In this document: positions 22,641 to 29,938 of the stretch, in pieces
Numbering within the stretch: the stretch's first letter is position 1
Layout: each line of letters begins with the position of its first letter
Origin: Candidatus Agathobaculum pullistercoris
Lineage (GTDB): Bacteria; Bacillota; Clostridia; Oscillospirales; Butyricicoccaceae
Assembly (NCBI GenBank): GCA_019114345.1
Contig: DXFS01000064.1
Location: 1 to 33,024 of the forward strand
Length of the DNA: 33,024 nucleotides
Reading direction: 5' to 3'
Program-made: the position numbers and the translations under genes
Notes under the pieces: generated by a model
The model's input: the letters and a program-made list of their open reading frames with translations, nothing else
Databases searched by the model: none
What the model was told of the DNA's origin: nothing

Positions 22641-23915
22641 CTATCTGTCTGACCGGATCATGCGCGCCTCAAGATAATACCGCTTTTCCAGCGCTGTGCC
22701 CATGGAGAAGGTCTTGCGCGGCAGCACGCCTTGCCCGGCCACATAGGGGAACAGCGCGTCCTTGGGGAAGCCGGGCAGCAAAAAGCCGATGCGGCCAGCG
22801 GCGTCCGACAGGTGGCGCAGCGTATCCGTGCCGTGAATGAAATCGATCCCCACCTGCGGCCGTGCGGCAAGGTAAGCGTCCAGCGCCTGCTGCAGCGCGG
22901 TGACTGGCAGCTCGCCGGGCGCAAGCGGGAGGGGCAGCCTGTGCTCCTGTCCCTGATACCGGCAGGGAAGCGCGGCAGGGGCTGCATCCGGACGGGCATG
23001 GGCGGCAGCCCAACCCTCCAGAAAGTGCAGTACATCCGCCGGGTCGGCATCCAGCAGCAGGCGGTGCACCGCCTCAAAGCAGATGCTGGGGTCATGCAGG
23101 TTGATCAGTTCGGCGAGCACCCAGCGCGCGGGGTGGCGCTCCTGCTCGGCGGGGGAGAGTGTGTGCTTGACGCGTTCCCAGTGCGCCTTAGCCGCTGCCA
23201 TGGAGTGGTTGCCGTCCCCGGTGGCAAAAAGCGGCGGCACAGCGCCCGCAGCGGCCCGTGTGCGGCAGGCGCCGGCATGCGCTGCAAGGCGGGAGAAAAA
23301 TGCTTCGGCCTGCATGCCGGGGGAAACCAGCCGCCCGGTGATGTGCCCGCCGCCCTGCATCAGCTCAAAATCGTACAGCGGGGCCTGTTCTGCGCATGCG
23401 GCGAACAGCGGCTCGAGCAGGGCGTGCGCCGGGTCGTCCACAAACAGCATGATATGCGGCAGCTCAAACGGAGCCTCCGCCCGGATCGCCAGCCGCGGCG
23501 GCACACGCTCGGTGACAGTGGCCTCGGTCGGCCGGATGGGCGCGTCGCTGCCGGGGGTCTCGTCGTAGGCTTCCAGGTCGAACGCCAGCAGCACACCGCG
23601 GCGCGGGCTGCCGCGGCCGGTATCCCGTTCGATCAGCATGAGCCCTTCGGGCAGCGGGCGCAGCACGCTTTCGCGCAGATAGTCCTGCATCGTGCGGTGG
23701 ATGGCTGCAGCGCGCGCGCCGTCGTTTGCGCCCAGCCAGGCTTCGGGCAGAGTCAGCCGCAGGCAGGAGGGCGCATCGCCCACGAACCGCTCTGCCTGCG
23801 CCCAGTAGGACGGCTCGGCCGTGAACTGGTCGCACGCAATGACCGCAAAGCGGGTCAGGTCAACGCCCGGGGCGGGAAACAGCAGCTGCGGGAGATGGAT
23901 GCAGTCGAGTGGCAT
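22641..23915 (-). CDS. DUF1015 family protein
   Basis: A 424-residue protein of the DUF1015 family, found mostly in Clostridia. Conserved features include the opening VDLTRFAVIACDQFTAEPSY, MLIERDTGRGSPRRGVLLAF, DGNHSMAAAKAHWERVK (the conserved D-G-N-H-S/R) and the HPARWVLAELINLHDPSICF segment. The D-G-N-H motif suggests a catalytic or metal site, but the activity is unknown. The start at 23915 follows GGAGGATTTCTGCC. The same frame stays open far upstream, antisense to spoIIE, which I regard as a composition artefact. Confidence 0.88.
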   Translation of the reverse strand: MPLDCIHLPQLLFPAPGVDLTRFAVIACDQFTAEPSYWAQAERFVGDAPSCLRLTLPEAWLGANDGARAAAIHRTMQDYLRESVLRPLPEGLMLIERDTGRGSPRRGVLLAFDLEAYDETPGSDAPIRPTEATVTERVPPRLAIRAEAPFELPHIMLFVDDPAHALLEPLFAACAEQAPLYDFELMQGGGHITGRLVSPGMQAEAFFSRLAAHAGACRTRAAAGAVPPLFATGDGNHSMAAAKAHWERVKHTLSPAEQERHPARWVLAELINLHDPSICFEAVHRLLLDADPADVLHFLEGWAAAHARPDAAPAALPCRYQGQEHRLPLPLAPGELPVTALQQALDAYLAARPQVGIDFIHGTDTLRHLSDAAGRIGFLLPGFPKDALFPYVAGQGVLPRKTFSMGTALEKRYYLEARMIRSDR

Positions 23916-24118
23916 GGCAGAAATCCTCCGAAAAAAGGTGATGCTACTATTATACGGATGGGCAGCGGCTTTGTATAGCAGTATTTTGCCGTAGGATTGT
24001 GACTGGATTGACATTTCCCGTGCTGCGAAAGCCGTCGGTCTGCTGCCCGGTGCATGAAAATCTGCAAAAAGGCTATTCCCCCTGTTATTTTCCGGCAAAG
24101 CCCGCAAAATGTTTGGGA

Positions 24119-24124
24119 TATACT
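24119..24124 (+). promoter_or_regulatory. Possible -10 element upstream of spoIIE
   Basis: TATACT 25 bases upstream of the spoIIE ATG. There is no clear -35 at standard spacing, and I did not find a convincing Spo0A box, although spoIIE is usually driven by sigma-A plus Spo0A~P. Confidence 0.35.
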
Positions 24125-24149
24125 GGGAAAACAAGGGAGGCATGGCAAC

Positions 24150-26495
24150 ATGGACAAGCAAAAGACAAGACGGGCTGCGCCGCAGCTGGTAGGGCGGGCT
24201 GCGGCGCGCCTGGCGCAGCTCTGGAACGAGGAGCATCTGCACACATTGATCAAGGGCGCGCAGCGGTTCGTGCTGTGCGCCGTACTGGCGCGCGGTACCG
24301 TGCTCGGCGGCTACACACCTTTTGGGCTGTCGATGGCCGCCGCGCTGATGGCGCGGGGGGCGGGGCTGTCCGCGATCGGCGGACTGATCTGCGGGGTCAT
24401 GCTGCTGGGCGGGGGGATCAAAAGCGGGGTCTATGTGGCGGCGGCACTGCTCGTGCTGTGCGTGACAAGTGTATGCGCGGGCCTGCGCATCGTGACCACG
24501 CGCTGGTTCGCACCAACCGTAGCCACGCTGGCGGGCGCGGCGTGTACCTTTGTATTCCTGCCCGTCGGCCCGGCGCTGCGGACGTCGGATGTACTGACCT
24601 TTGCCGCCGTGCAGGGGCTGACGTTCGGCGCATGCCGGGTATACGGCGCGGCGCTCGCCCCGCCGCGGGACGACAGCGACTGGCGGCGGCCTGTGACCCT
24701 GCTGGCGCTTGCTGCGACCGTGCTGCTCAGCCTGTCCAACCTCAGCCTGTTTGGACTGCTTGCGCCCGCGCGCATTCTGGCGCTGGTGCTGGTGCTGGCG
24801 GCCGCCTATCTGGGCGGTTCGGGCGCAGGCGCGGCGGCAGGCGTGGCATTCGGCGCGGCAATGGATCTGTGCGCAGGCTACGGGGCGCTGTTCACCTGCT
24901 GTTACGGCCTGTGCGCGCTGGTTTCCGGGCTGTTCCGGGATAATGGACGCGGCTGGTTTGCGGTGTGCGCGCTCGCCTCCGGCCTGTGCGCGGCCATGCT
25001 GGGGGTAGACCATCCGCTGTTTGTGCCGCTCATCCTTGAGCTGCTTTGTGCGGTAGCACTGTTTGCGGCCCTGCCGCCCATGGTGTGGAACGCTATCCGT
25101 CAAAGCCTGCTGCCGGATACGCTGATGGGCGAAGCCGCGCGCGGCAGCGTGCGCCGCACGGCGGGCAAATGCGCGACCGAGGCGGCGCAGGCGTTTTATG
25201 AGTTGTATCTCTCCATGCTGAACGGGCTCAGCGAGGGCAAGGCGGCAGGCGACCAGAACGTGCGCGCGGTGTTCGACCGCGCGAGCGACCGCGTGTGCCG
25301 CCACTGCGTGCTGTGCTCGCAGTGCTGGCAGCGGGATTATGTCACCACGCTCGCGGCGTTCAACGATGTGACCCAGCCCATGCTCAAACGCGGACGGGCC
25401 GAACTGACCGATTTCCCATACCACTTTGCCTCGCGCTGTGTGCATCTGCCCGAGCTGATGCGCGCAATCAACAGCGCGCTGTTTGCGCTGCGCGAGCGCC
25501 AGAGCCTTCGGCGGCAGCAGGAGGAAAACCAGAGCCTGCTCGCGCGGCAGTACGCGGGCATCACAGACATCCTGCGGCAGCTCGGCGCGGAGGTGACGCG
25601 GGACGTGACCGCCCAGCCCATGATGGAGCGGCAGGTGCGGCGGTATGCATCCGCCTTTGGCTGGATCGACAACGTGTGCGCGGTGCGCGATGCGCAGGGG
25701 CGGCTGGTGATCGAGCTGTACGGCGAGGGCATCGACGACGTGTTGCAGCAGGGCGAGGGGTTCTCAGCAGGCCTTTCCGCGCTGCTCGGCGTCGGCCTGA
25801 CCCGCCCGAAAAAAGTGGAGGAAGGCGACACGGTACATCTTGAGATGCGCGAGCGCGCGCCTTTTCGCGCGGTTGTGGGCATCGGACGGCAGCAGAAAGA
25901 GGACTCTGCGGTCTCAGGCGACACGGGATGCTATTTCCTGACCGACGCGGGCGTGGCCTGCCTGCTGCTCGCGGACGGCATGGGCACGGGCGCTGCCGCC
26001 TCGCAGGACAGCCGCCTGCTGGTCACCTCGCTCGAGCGGTTCCTGCGCGCGGGCATCACAATCGCGGACGCGCTGAGGGCGGTCTCGCCCGCCCTGCGCC
26101 TGCGGTCGGACGGTACGCGCTTTACCACGTTGGACGCACTCACCCTCGACCTGTTCACCGGCAAGGCGGAGAGCCTCAAATGCGGCGCGGCGCCCTCCTA
26201 TCTGCGCATTGCCGGGCAGTGGAGCATCCTGACGGGCAAGGCACTGCCCATCGGCCTGGCCGAGGAGGATAAGCTGGGTGAGCCGGTGCCGCTCCGCTTT
26301 GGACACGGTGACCTGTTTGTCATGCTGTCCGACGGGATCTCGGACGGCATGGAGGACGGCTGGGTGCGCGAGCTGCTGCTTGCCCACGCAGGCGACAGCC
26401 CCAAGGAGCTTGCCGCACGGCTGGTGACCGAGGCCAAAGGCCGCGGCCATGACGACGACCGCACTGCGCTCGTGATGCGCATCGAGAAAATGTAG
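24150..26495 (+). CDS. spoIIE: Stage II sporulation protein E, PP2C-type phosphatase
   Basis: A 781-residue sporulation protein that sits at the polar septum and dephosphorylates SpoIIAA to activate sigma-F in the forespore. Residues about 40-320 hold about ten membrane helices. A middle oligomerisation/FtsZ-interaction region follows, with cysteines in VCRHCVLCSQCWQRDY. The C-terminal PP2C domain (about 560-778) has the metal ligands in LLADGMGTGAAAS (D609), MLSDGISDGMED (D728) and a terminal DDDRTALVMR. The length fits the family. The start at 24150 follows GGGAGGCATGGCAAC. It shows that the organism belongs to an endospore-forming lineage. Confidence 0.94.
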   Translation: MDKQKTRRAAPQLVGRAAARLAQLWNEEHLHTLIKGAQRFVLCAVLARGTVLGGYTPFGLSMAAALMARGAGLSAIGGLICGVMLLGGGIKSGVYVAAALLVLCVTSVCAGLRIVTTRWFAPTVATLAGAACTFVFLPVGPALRTSDVLTFAAVQGLTFGACRVYGAALAPPRDDSDWRRPVTLLALAATVLLSLSNLSLFGLLAPARILALVLVLAAAYLGGSGAGAAAGVAFGAAMDLCAGYGALFTCCYGLCALVSGLFRDNGRGWFAVCALASGLCAAMLGVDHPLFVPLILELLCAVALFAALPPMVWNAIRQSLLPDTLMGEAARGSVRRTAGKCATEAAQAFYELYLSMLNGLSEGKAAGDQNVRAVFDRASDRVCRHCVLCSQCWQRDYVTTLAAFNDVTQPMLKRGRAELTDFPYHFASRCVHLPELMRAINSALFALRERQSLRRQQEENQSLLARQYAGITDILRQLGAEVTRDVTAQPMMERQVRRYASAFGWIDNVCAVRDAQGRLVIELYGEGIDDVLQQGEGFSAGLSALLGVGLTRPKKVEEGDTVHLEMRERAPFRAVVGIGRQQKEDSAVSGDTGCYFLTDAGVACLLLADGMGTGAAASQDSRLLVTSLERFLRAGITIADALRAVSPALRLRSDGTRFTTLDALTLDLFTGKAESLKCGAAPSYLRIAGQWSILTGKALPIGLAEEDKLGEPVPLRFGHGDLFVMLSDGISDGMEDGWVRELLLAHAGDSPKELAARLVTEAKGRGHDDDRTALVMRIEKM

Positions 26496-26519
26496 ATGTG
26501 AATGCACAGAAAATGGATA

Positions 26520-26562
26520 AATCCCTCCCTTTTGGGCAATACTGCTGCAAAAGGGAGGGATT
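26520..26562 (+). promoter_or_regulatory. Perfect 15-bp hairpin burying the ribosome binding site of the gene after spoIIE
   Basis: AATCCCTCCCTTTTG (26520-26534) pairs without mismatch with CAAAAGGGAGGGATT (26548-26562) across a 13-base loop. The 3' arm contains the AGGGAGGG Shine-Dalgarno of the gene starting at 26567. No T run follows, so it is not a standard terminator. It begins 24 bases after the spoIIE stop, beyond the reach of a terminating ribosome. Confidence 0.75.
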
Positions 26563-26566
26563 CGCA

Positions 26567-26830
26567 ATGGTGAAGGGCGTGAGCCGGCGGGTCGTGGTCG
26601 TGCGGCCGGACGAGTGCGGGCTGTTTGAGCAGGCAATATTTCTGGTGCGGGACTACAGTGCGCCGCGCAGCGACGTGGTGCGCGAGGCGTGCCGGATCGC
26701 CAACAGCTATTTGATGGGACGTACAGCGCGCAGCCGCAGCAAATCGGCAGCGTGGAAGCTGGGGCTGGCGTTTGCCGCCGGGGTGTTGGTTTCGAGCGCA
26801 GCATGGACAGTGGTCAGCATGGTTCTGTGA
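26567..26830 (+). CDS. Small conserved-looking membrane-anchored protein downstream of spoIIE
   Basis: An 87-residue protein: a basic N-terminus (MVKGVSRRVVVVRPDECGLF), an amphipathic middle (EQAIFLVRDYSAPRSDVVRE), an Arg/Ser-rich stretch and one C-terminal membrane helix (LGLAFAAGVLVSSAAWTVVS). Translation initiation repression peptides or sporulation partners of similar layout occur after spoIIE in Clostridia, but I do not recognise the family with certainty. The start is fixed by AGGGAGGG 7 bases upstream, which is locked in a hairpin. Co-transcription with spoIIE is likely, because there is no terminator. Confidence 0.75.
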   Translation: MVKGVSRRVVVVRPDECGLFEQAIFLVRDYSAPRSDVVREACRIANSYLMGRTARSRSKSAAWKLGLAFAAGVLVSSAAWTVVSMVL

Positions 26831-26856
26831 AAATGCTGAACACCGGAGAAAAGGCA

Positions 26857-26894
26857 GAATAATTATTGTTCACTTTTCCTATAGATTTTATATG
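26857..26894 (+). promoter_or_regulatory. Rubredoxin promoter with a PerR/Fur-like 7-1-7 box
   Basis: GAATAAT-T-ATTGTTC (26857-26871) is a 7-1-7 inverted repeat matching 10 of 14 defined positions of the PerR consensus TTATAATNATTATAA. It overlaps TTGTTC (26866-26871), which with a 17-base spacer gives TATATG (26889-26894). The surroundings are markedly AT-rich against the GC-rich chromosome. PerR control of rubredoxin is known in clostridia; here it is inferred. Confidence 0.5.
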
Positions 26895-26947
26895 ATATTT
26901 AATTTATATTAGTAGCAGTTATCAAATAGAAGAGAGGAGCTATTCCT

Positions 26948-27106
26948 ATGACAAAGTATGTATGCAAGGTTTGCGGATATATTTATGATCCTGCTGAGGG
27001 CGATCCGGACAACGGCGTTGCGCCCGGCACGGCGTTTGAGGCACTTCCGGACGATTGGGTATGCCCGTTGTGCGCAGTCGGCAAGGATGAATTTGAGCCG
27101 GCCTGA
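26948..27106 (+). CDS. Rubredoxin
   Basis: A 52-residue one-iron electron carrier of the cytoplasm: [20 protein letters not shown] at the start and [20 protein letters not shown] at the end. All four iron ligands are present as C-x2-C-G (C6, C9) and C-P-x-C (C39, C42). It probably donates electrons to oxygen- or peroxide-reducing enzymes in this anaerobe. The ribosome binding site GAGGAG lies 9 bases upstream. It is monocistronic with a strong terminator. Confidence 0.97.
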   Translation: MTKYVCKVCGYIYDPAEGDPDNGVAPGTAFEALPDDWVCPLCAVGKDEFEPA

Positions 27107-27119
27107 TCCGGGACGGCGG

Positions 27120-27157
27120 GGAAGGGGCTGCTGCCGGGCAGCCCCTTCCGCTTTTTT
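27120..27157 (+). terminator. Rubredoxin terminator
   Basis: A perfect 12-bp stem, GGAAGGGGCTGC with GCAGCCCCTTCC, a 6-base loop, then GC and six T. Confidence 0.93.
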
Positions 27158-27189
27158 GTAAACAGATTGAAAATTGATTTCCGGGAAAC

Positions 27190-27218
27190 TTGTTTTGCGC
27201 GGACAGGCTTGTTATACT
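27190..27218 (+). promoter_or_regulatory. Promoter of the DedA gene
   Basis: TTGTTT (27190-27195), a 17-base spacer and TATACT (27213-27218), about 33 bases before the ATG. Confidence 0.65.
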
Positions 27219-27250
27219 AAGGAAAAGAATTTCTTAGGGGTGTATCGCGC

Positions 27251-27757
27251 ATGACGGCAGACCAGTTTTTCTCTTTGTTCCATCAATACGGGTTGATTCT
27301 GGTCTGCGCAGTGATTTTCTGTGAGTACATGAACCTGCCTGGTTTCCCGGCTGGGGTGATCATGCCGTCGATTGGGGTGTTGATTGCGCAGAGCGAGTTG
27401 TCCCTTCTGCTGACGATTGTGCTCAGTGTGATCTGCGGCATTGGCGGCAGTCTGGTGATTTATGCATTATGCTATTGGGGCGGCGAGCCGATTATGGAAA
27501 AAGTTTTCGGGAAAAGCGCAAAGTTCCAATCCTTTGTCAAACGGTGCCATGAATATATAGATGCGCAGCACGGGCGCGGCCTGGCGCTGTGCCGCATCAT
27601 CCCTGTGCTGCGTACAATCGTTTCGATTCCTGCAGGGCTGATCCGCATGCCGGTGCGCTGGTTTATCGGCTGGTCGGCGCTGGGGATCGCAGTGTGGAAC
27701 ACTGCGCTGATTTCATTTGGCTACTTTTTCAGCGAAAAAATATTATCCATGCTTTAG
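27251..27757 (+). CDS. DedA family (VTT domain) membrane protein
   Basis: A 168-residue membrane protein. The conserved VTT/DedA core is visible: a first re-entrant segment with NLPGFPAGVIMPSIGVLIAQ, GIGGSLVIYALCYWGGEP, then the signature arginine region GLALCRIIPVLRTIVSIPAG and LIRMPVRWFIGWSALGIAVW. DedA proteins help flip undecaprenyl phosphate or phospholipids across the membrane; the exact substrate here is unknown. It is somewhat shorter than typical members (about 200). AGGGG lies 10 bases upstream of the start. Confidence 0.9.
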   Translation: MTADQFFSLFHQYGLILVCAVIFCEYMNLPGFPAGVIMPSIGVLIAQSELSLLLTIVLSVICGIGGSLVIYALCYWGGEPIMEKVFGKSAKFQSFVKRCHEYIDAQHGRGLALCRIIPVLRTIVSIPAGLIRMPVRWFIGWSALGIAVWNTALISFGYFFSEKILSML

Positions 27758-27770
27758 ACTACTGATAACG

Positions 27771-27810
27771 AAAAGGGCAAAAGCTCCCGGAAGGGAGCTT
27801 TTGCCCTTTT
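27771..27810. terminator. Bidirectional terminator between the DedA and GIY-YIG genes
   Basis: A perfect 18-bp stem, AAAAGGGCAAAAGCTCCC with GGGAGCTTTTGCCCTTTT, and a GGAA loop. It ends against the stop codon of the convergent gene (27809-27811). Confidence 0.93.
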
Positions 27811-28150
27811 AATATTGCGGTACATCCGCCAGCTTTTCCTGCCACAGCTCGAACAGGGCGTCCACATCTGCCTTGAATTCCGCTTCACTCTGTGTCTCCT
27901 TTTGCGTCAGATGTTCCAGCACCTCGAAAACGAATGTTTTCCCGTCCCGTCCCCAGTCGGACTGCAGGGCGTAGTCTACACAGGAGCCGGTCATCTGCGC
28001 AAACTGGAAACGGTTTTGGCTGCCCCGCAGGTCGGCTGTGCGGCGCAGCAGGATGCGGCCGGTTTCTGTGTTGCGGATCTGAAATACACCGCCCAGCTGC
28101 CGCCGCGTTTTGTATGCGGCCGCAGCCTCGCGGCGCTGTTGTTTATCCAT
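27809..28150 (-). CDS. Degenerate GIY-YIG nuclease-family protein
   Basis: A 113-residue stand-alone protein: a helical lead (MDKQQRREAAAAYKTRRQLG), then GVFQIRNTETGRILLRRTAD, a core helix RGSQNRFQFAQMTGSCVDYA, LQSDWGRDGKTFVFEVLEHL and an acidic tail. The order matches the short GIY-YIG family proteins of Firmicutes. The GIY is GVF here, and the YIG strand has become ILLRR, with no Tyr or Gly, so nuclease activity is doubtful. The start follows AAAGGAGAAAAGACC. It is monocistronic with a consensus promoter. Assignment rests on the family pattern and is moderate. Confidence 0.7.
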   Translation of the reverse strand: MDKQQRREAAAAYKTRRQLGGVFQIRNTETGRILLRRTADLRGSQNRFQFAQMTGSCVDYALQSDWGRDGKTFVFEVLEHLTQKETQSEAEFKADVDALFELWQEKLADVPQY

Positions 28151-28173
28151 GGTCTTTTCTCCTTTGCATATAA

Positions 28174-28226
28174 TTACTAAATTACTAATTTACTAATATT
28201 ATAACGAAACAGCAATCTGATGTCAA
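28174..28226 (-). promoter_or_regulatory. Consensus promoter with three 8-bp direct repeats at the start point (GIY-YIG gene)
   Basis: On the minus strand TTGACA (28221-28226), a 17-base spacer and TATAAT (28198-28203), both perfect consensus. Overlapping the expected start point are three copies of TTACTAA (plus strand, at 28174, 28182 and 28190), with a strict 8-base period. The -35 box lies within the dyad GTCAA-GC-TTGAC. A strong promoter with tandem sites at +1 suggests tight repression. Confidence 0.7.
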
Positions 28227-28265
28227 GCTTGACGTATCTGCATCCGTTTGTCACCACATTGCAAG

Positions 28266-28294
28266 TTGCAATCGGTGGGGGCTTGTGATAAAAT
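28266..28294 (+). promoter_or_regulatory. dusB promoter
   Basis: TTGCAA (28266-28271), a 17-base spacer and TAAAAT (28289-28294). The -35 box is the right half of the dyad ATTGCAA-G-TTGCAAT (28258-28272). Confidence 0.65.
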
Positions 28295-28329
28295 ATACTG
28301 CGTAAAATTTTGCACAGTGGGGGAGAAAT

Positions 28330-29301
28330 ATGCAAATCGGCAGTGTAACGCTTGCAGGCCGTCTGGCACTTGCGCCGATGGCCGGCGTGACCGACCTCGC
28401 CTTCCGGCAGATCTGCCGGGAACATGGGGCGGCGCTCACGGTGACCGAGATGGTCTCCACCAAGGCGCTGTGCTATCAGGATAGAAAAACGCCGCGCCTG
28501 CTTGCGCTGGGGGAGGACGAGCATCCCGCGGCGGCGCAGGTGTTCGGACACGAACCGGAAACCATGGCTGAAGGAGCGAAGATCGCACGTGCGGTCTCAG
28601 GCTGCGACATCATTGATATCAATATGGGCTGTCCCGCTCCCAAGATCGTGAACAACGGGGACGGCTCGGCGCTCATGCGGGACCCGGCGCTCGCCGCTCG
28701 GGTGATCGAAGCGGTGGTCAAAGCCGTGGATGTGCCGGTCACGGTCAAGTTCCGCAAGGGATGGGACGAAAAAAGCGTGAACTGTGTGGAGTTTGCCCGC
28801 ATGGCTGAGGCCGCGGGAGCAGCTGCGATCACGATACACGGCCGCACGCGCGCGCAGCAGTACAGCGGCAAGGCGGACTGGGACGCGATACGCGCGGTCA
28901 AACAGGCGGTGTCCATCCCGGTGTTCGCCAACGGAGATGTAGCCGAGCCTGCGGACGCAGTGCGCATTCTGGAATACACCGGCGCGGATGCGGTAATGAT
29001 CGGCCGGGGCGCACTGGGCGACCCATGGATCTTCGAACGCGCGAATGCGCTGATCGAGACCGGCGTGTGCCCGCCGCTGCCGCCGTTTGCCGAGCGGATC
29101 GGTACGGCGGTGCGGCAGATCGAGCTGGCGGCGGCGCAGAAGGGCGAATATATCGCCATGCTGGAGGCGCGCCGCCATGTCAACTGCTATTTGAAGTATG
29201 AACGCGGGCTCAAGACGTTCAAAACACGCATCTGTGCGCTGGAGCGGCTCGAACAGCTTTATGGGATTGCAGAGGAACTCAAGCAGACAGTCGGTGGGTA
29301 G
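28330..29301 (+). CDS. dusB: tRNA-dihydrouridine synthase B
   Basis: A 323-residue FMN enzyme that reduces uridine in the tRNA D-loop. The opening LAGRLALAPMAGVTDLAFRQ, the catalytic cysteine C101 in DINMGCPAPKIVNNGDGSAL, TIHGRTRAQQYSGKADWD, FANGDV and GADAVMIGRGALGDPWIF are the DusB (NifR3-like) hallmarks. The C-terminal helical tRNA-binding domain is complete. The ATG follows GGGGAGAAAT. The sigma factor gene starts 34 bases downstream with no terminator between, so they may be co-transcribed. Confidence 0.95.
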   Translation: MQIGSVTLAGRLALAPMAGVTDLAFRQICREHGAALTVTEMVSTKALCYQDRKTPRLLALGEDEHPAAAQVFGHEPETMAEGAKIARAVSGCDIIDINMGCPAPKIVNNGDGSALMRDPALAARVIEAVVKAVDVPVTVKFRKGWDEKSVNCVEFARMAEAAGAAAITIHGRTRAQQYSGKADWDAIRAVKQAVSIPVFANGDVAEPADAVRILEYTGADAVMIGRGALGDPWIFERANALIETGVCPPLPPFAERIGTAVRQIELAAAQKGEYIAMLEARRHVNCYLKYERGLKTFKTRICALERLEQLYGIAEELKQTVGG

Positions 29302-29335
29302 TCCGCCATAGACATCAAAAGGGGAGGCGTGAGCC

Positions 29336-29938
29336 GTGGACGAAAAGCATATACTGGCACGCGCGCGCCGCGGCGACATAGCAGCCTTCGAGGTGCTGGT
29401 GCGGCAGAATGAGAGGCGGGTCTATGCGGTGGCGCTGCGCTCGTCCGGTTCGCCGGAAGATGCGGCAGATATCACGCAGGAGGTGTTTCTGCGTGCCTGG
29501 CGGTCGATTGAGGACTTCCGCGGGGACAGCGGCTTTTCTACCTGGCTGTTCCGCATTACAACCAACCTGTGTGTAGATTTTGCACGCCATAAGCAGGCGC
29601 AGCCCCAGACCCAGCCGCTTGTCGGCGAAGACGATGCGGAGCGTCCGATTCCGGATCCTGCACCTACGCCTGAGGAGCATCTGGAAAACAGCGAGCTTGG
29701 CCGCGAGCTGGCTGCAGCGCTGGACGAGGTCAGCGAGGAGCACCGCCGCATCGTGCTGCTGCGCGATGTATCCGGGCTGAGCTACACCGAGATCGCCGAA
29801 GTGCTGGAGATCAGCGAGGGTACAGTCAAGTCGCGCCTGTCGCGTGCGCGGATCGCACTGCGCACGATTTTGCAAAAGAGAGGGAACCTTTTGCCGTCTG
29901 CCGCGTCTAACGATATGAAAGGAGGCGGGGACGCATGA
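29336..29938 (+). CDS. ECF-family RNA polymerase sigma factor (SigW/RpoE-like)
   Basis: A 200-residue group IV sigma factor. Region 2 covers about residues 10-80, with FEVLVRQNERRVYAVALRSS, DAADITQEVFLRAWRSIEDF and GDSGFSTWLFRITTNLCVDF. Region 4 covers about 125-180, with EEHRRIVLLRDVSGLSYTEI and AEVLEISEGTVKSRLSRARI. The linker is Pro/Gln-rich. The start is GTG at 29336, with GGGGAGG 8 bases upstream. Its stop overlaps the next ATG (ATGA), coupling it to its membrane anti-sigma factor. I see no obvious ECF promoter just upstream. Confidence 0.95.
   Translation: MDEKHILARARRGDIAAFEVLVRQNERRVYAVALRSSGSPEDAADITQEVFLRAWRSIEDFRGDSGFSTWLFRITTNLCVDFARHKQAQPQTQPLVGEDDAERPIPDPAPTPEEHLENSELGRELAAALDEVSEEHRRIVLLRDVSGLSYTEIAEVLEISEGTVKSRLSRARIALRTILQKRGNLLPSAASNDMKGGGDA

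Noticed and set aside
23949-23977. TATAAT upstream of the DUF1015 gene on the minus strand (23949-23954) with TATACA at 17 bases.
   Set aside because: The -10 is good but the -35 is poor; plausible as its promoter, yet not strong enough to list as a feature.
24000-24149. A Spo0A box upstream of spoIIE.
   Set aside because: I found no convincing TGTCGAA-like site on either strand.
22641-25445. A 934-codon minus-strand open frame running from the DUF1015 gene through the antisense of spoIIE.
   Set aside because: Only the part from 23915 down has family similarity and a ribosome binding site. The upstream 510 codons are Arg/His/Gln-rich with no motif and mirror spoIIE codon bias in a GC-rich genome.
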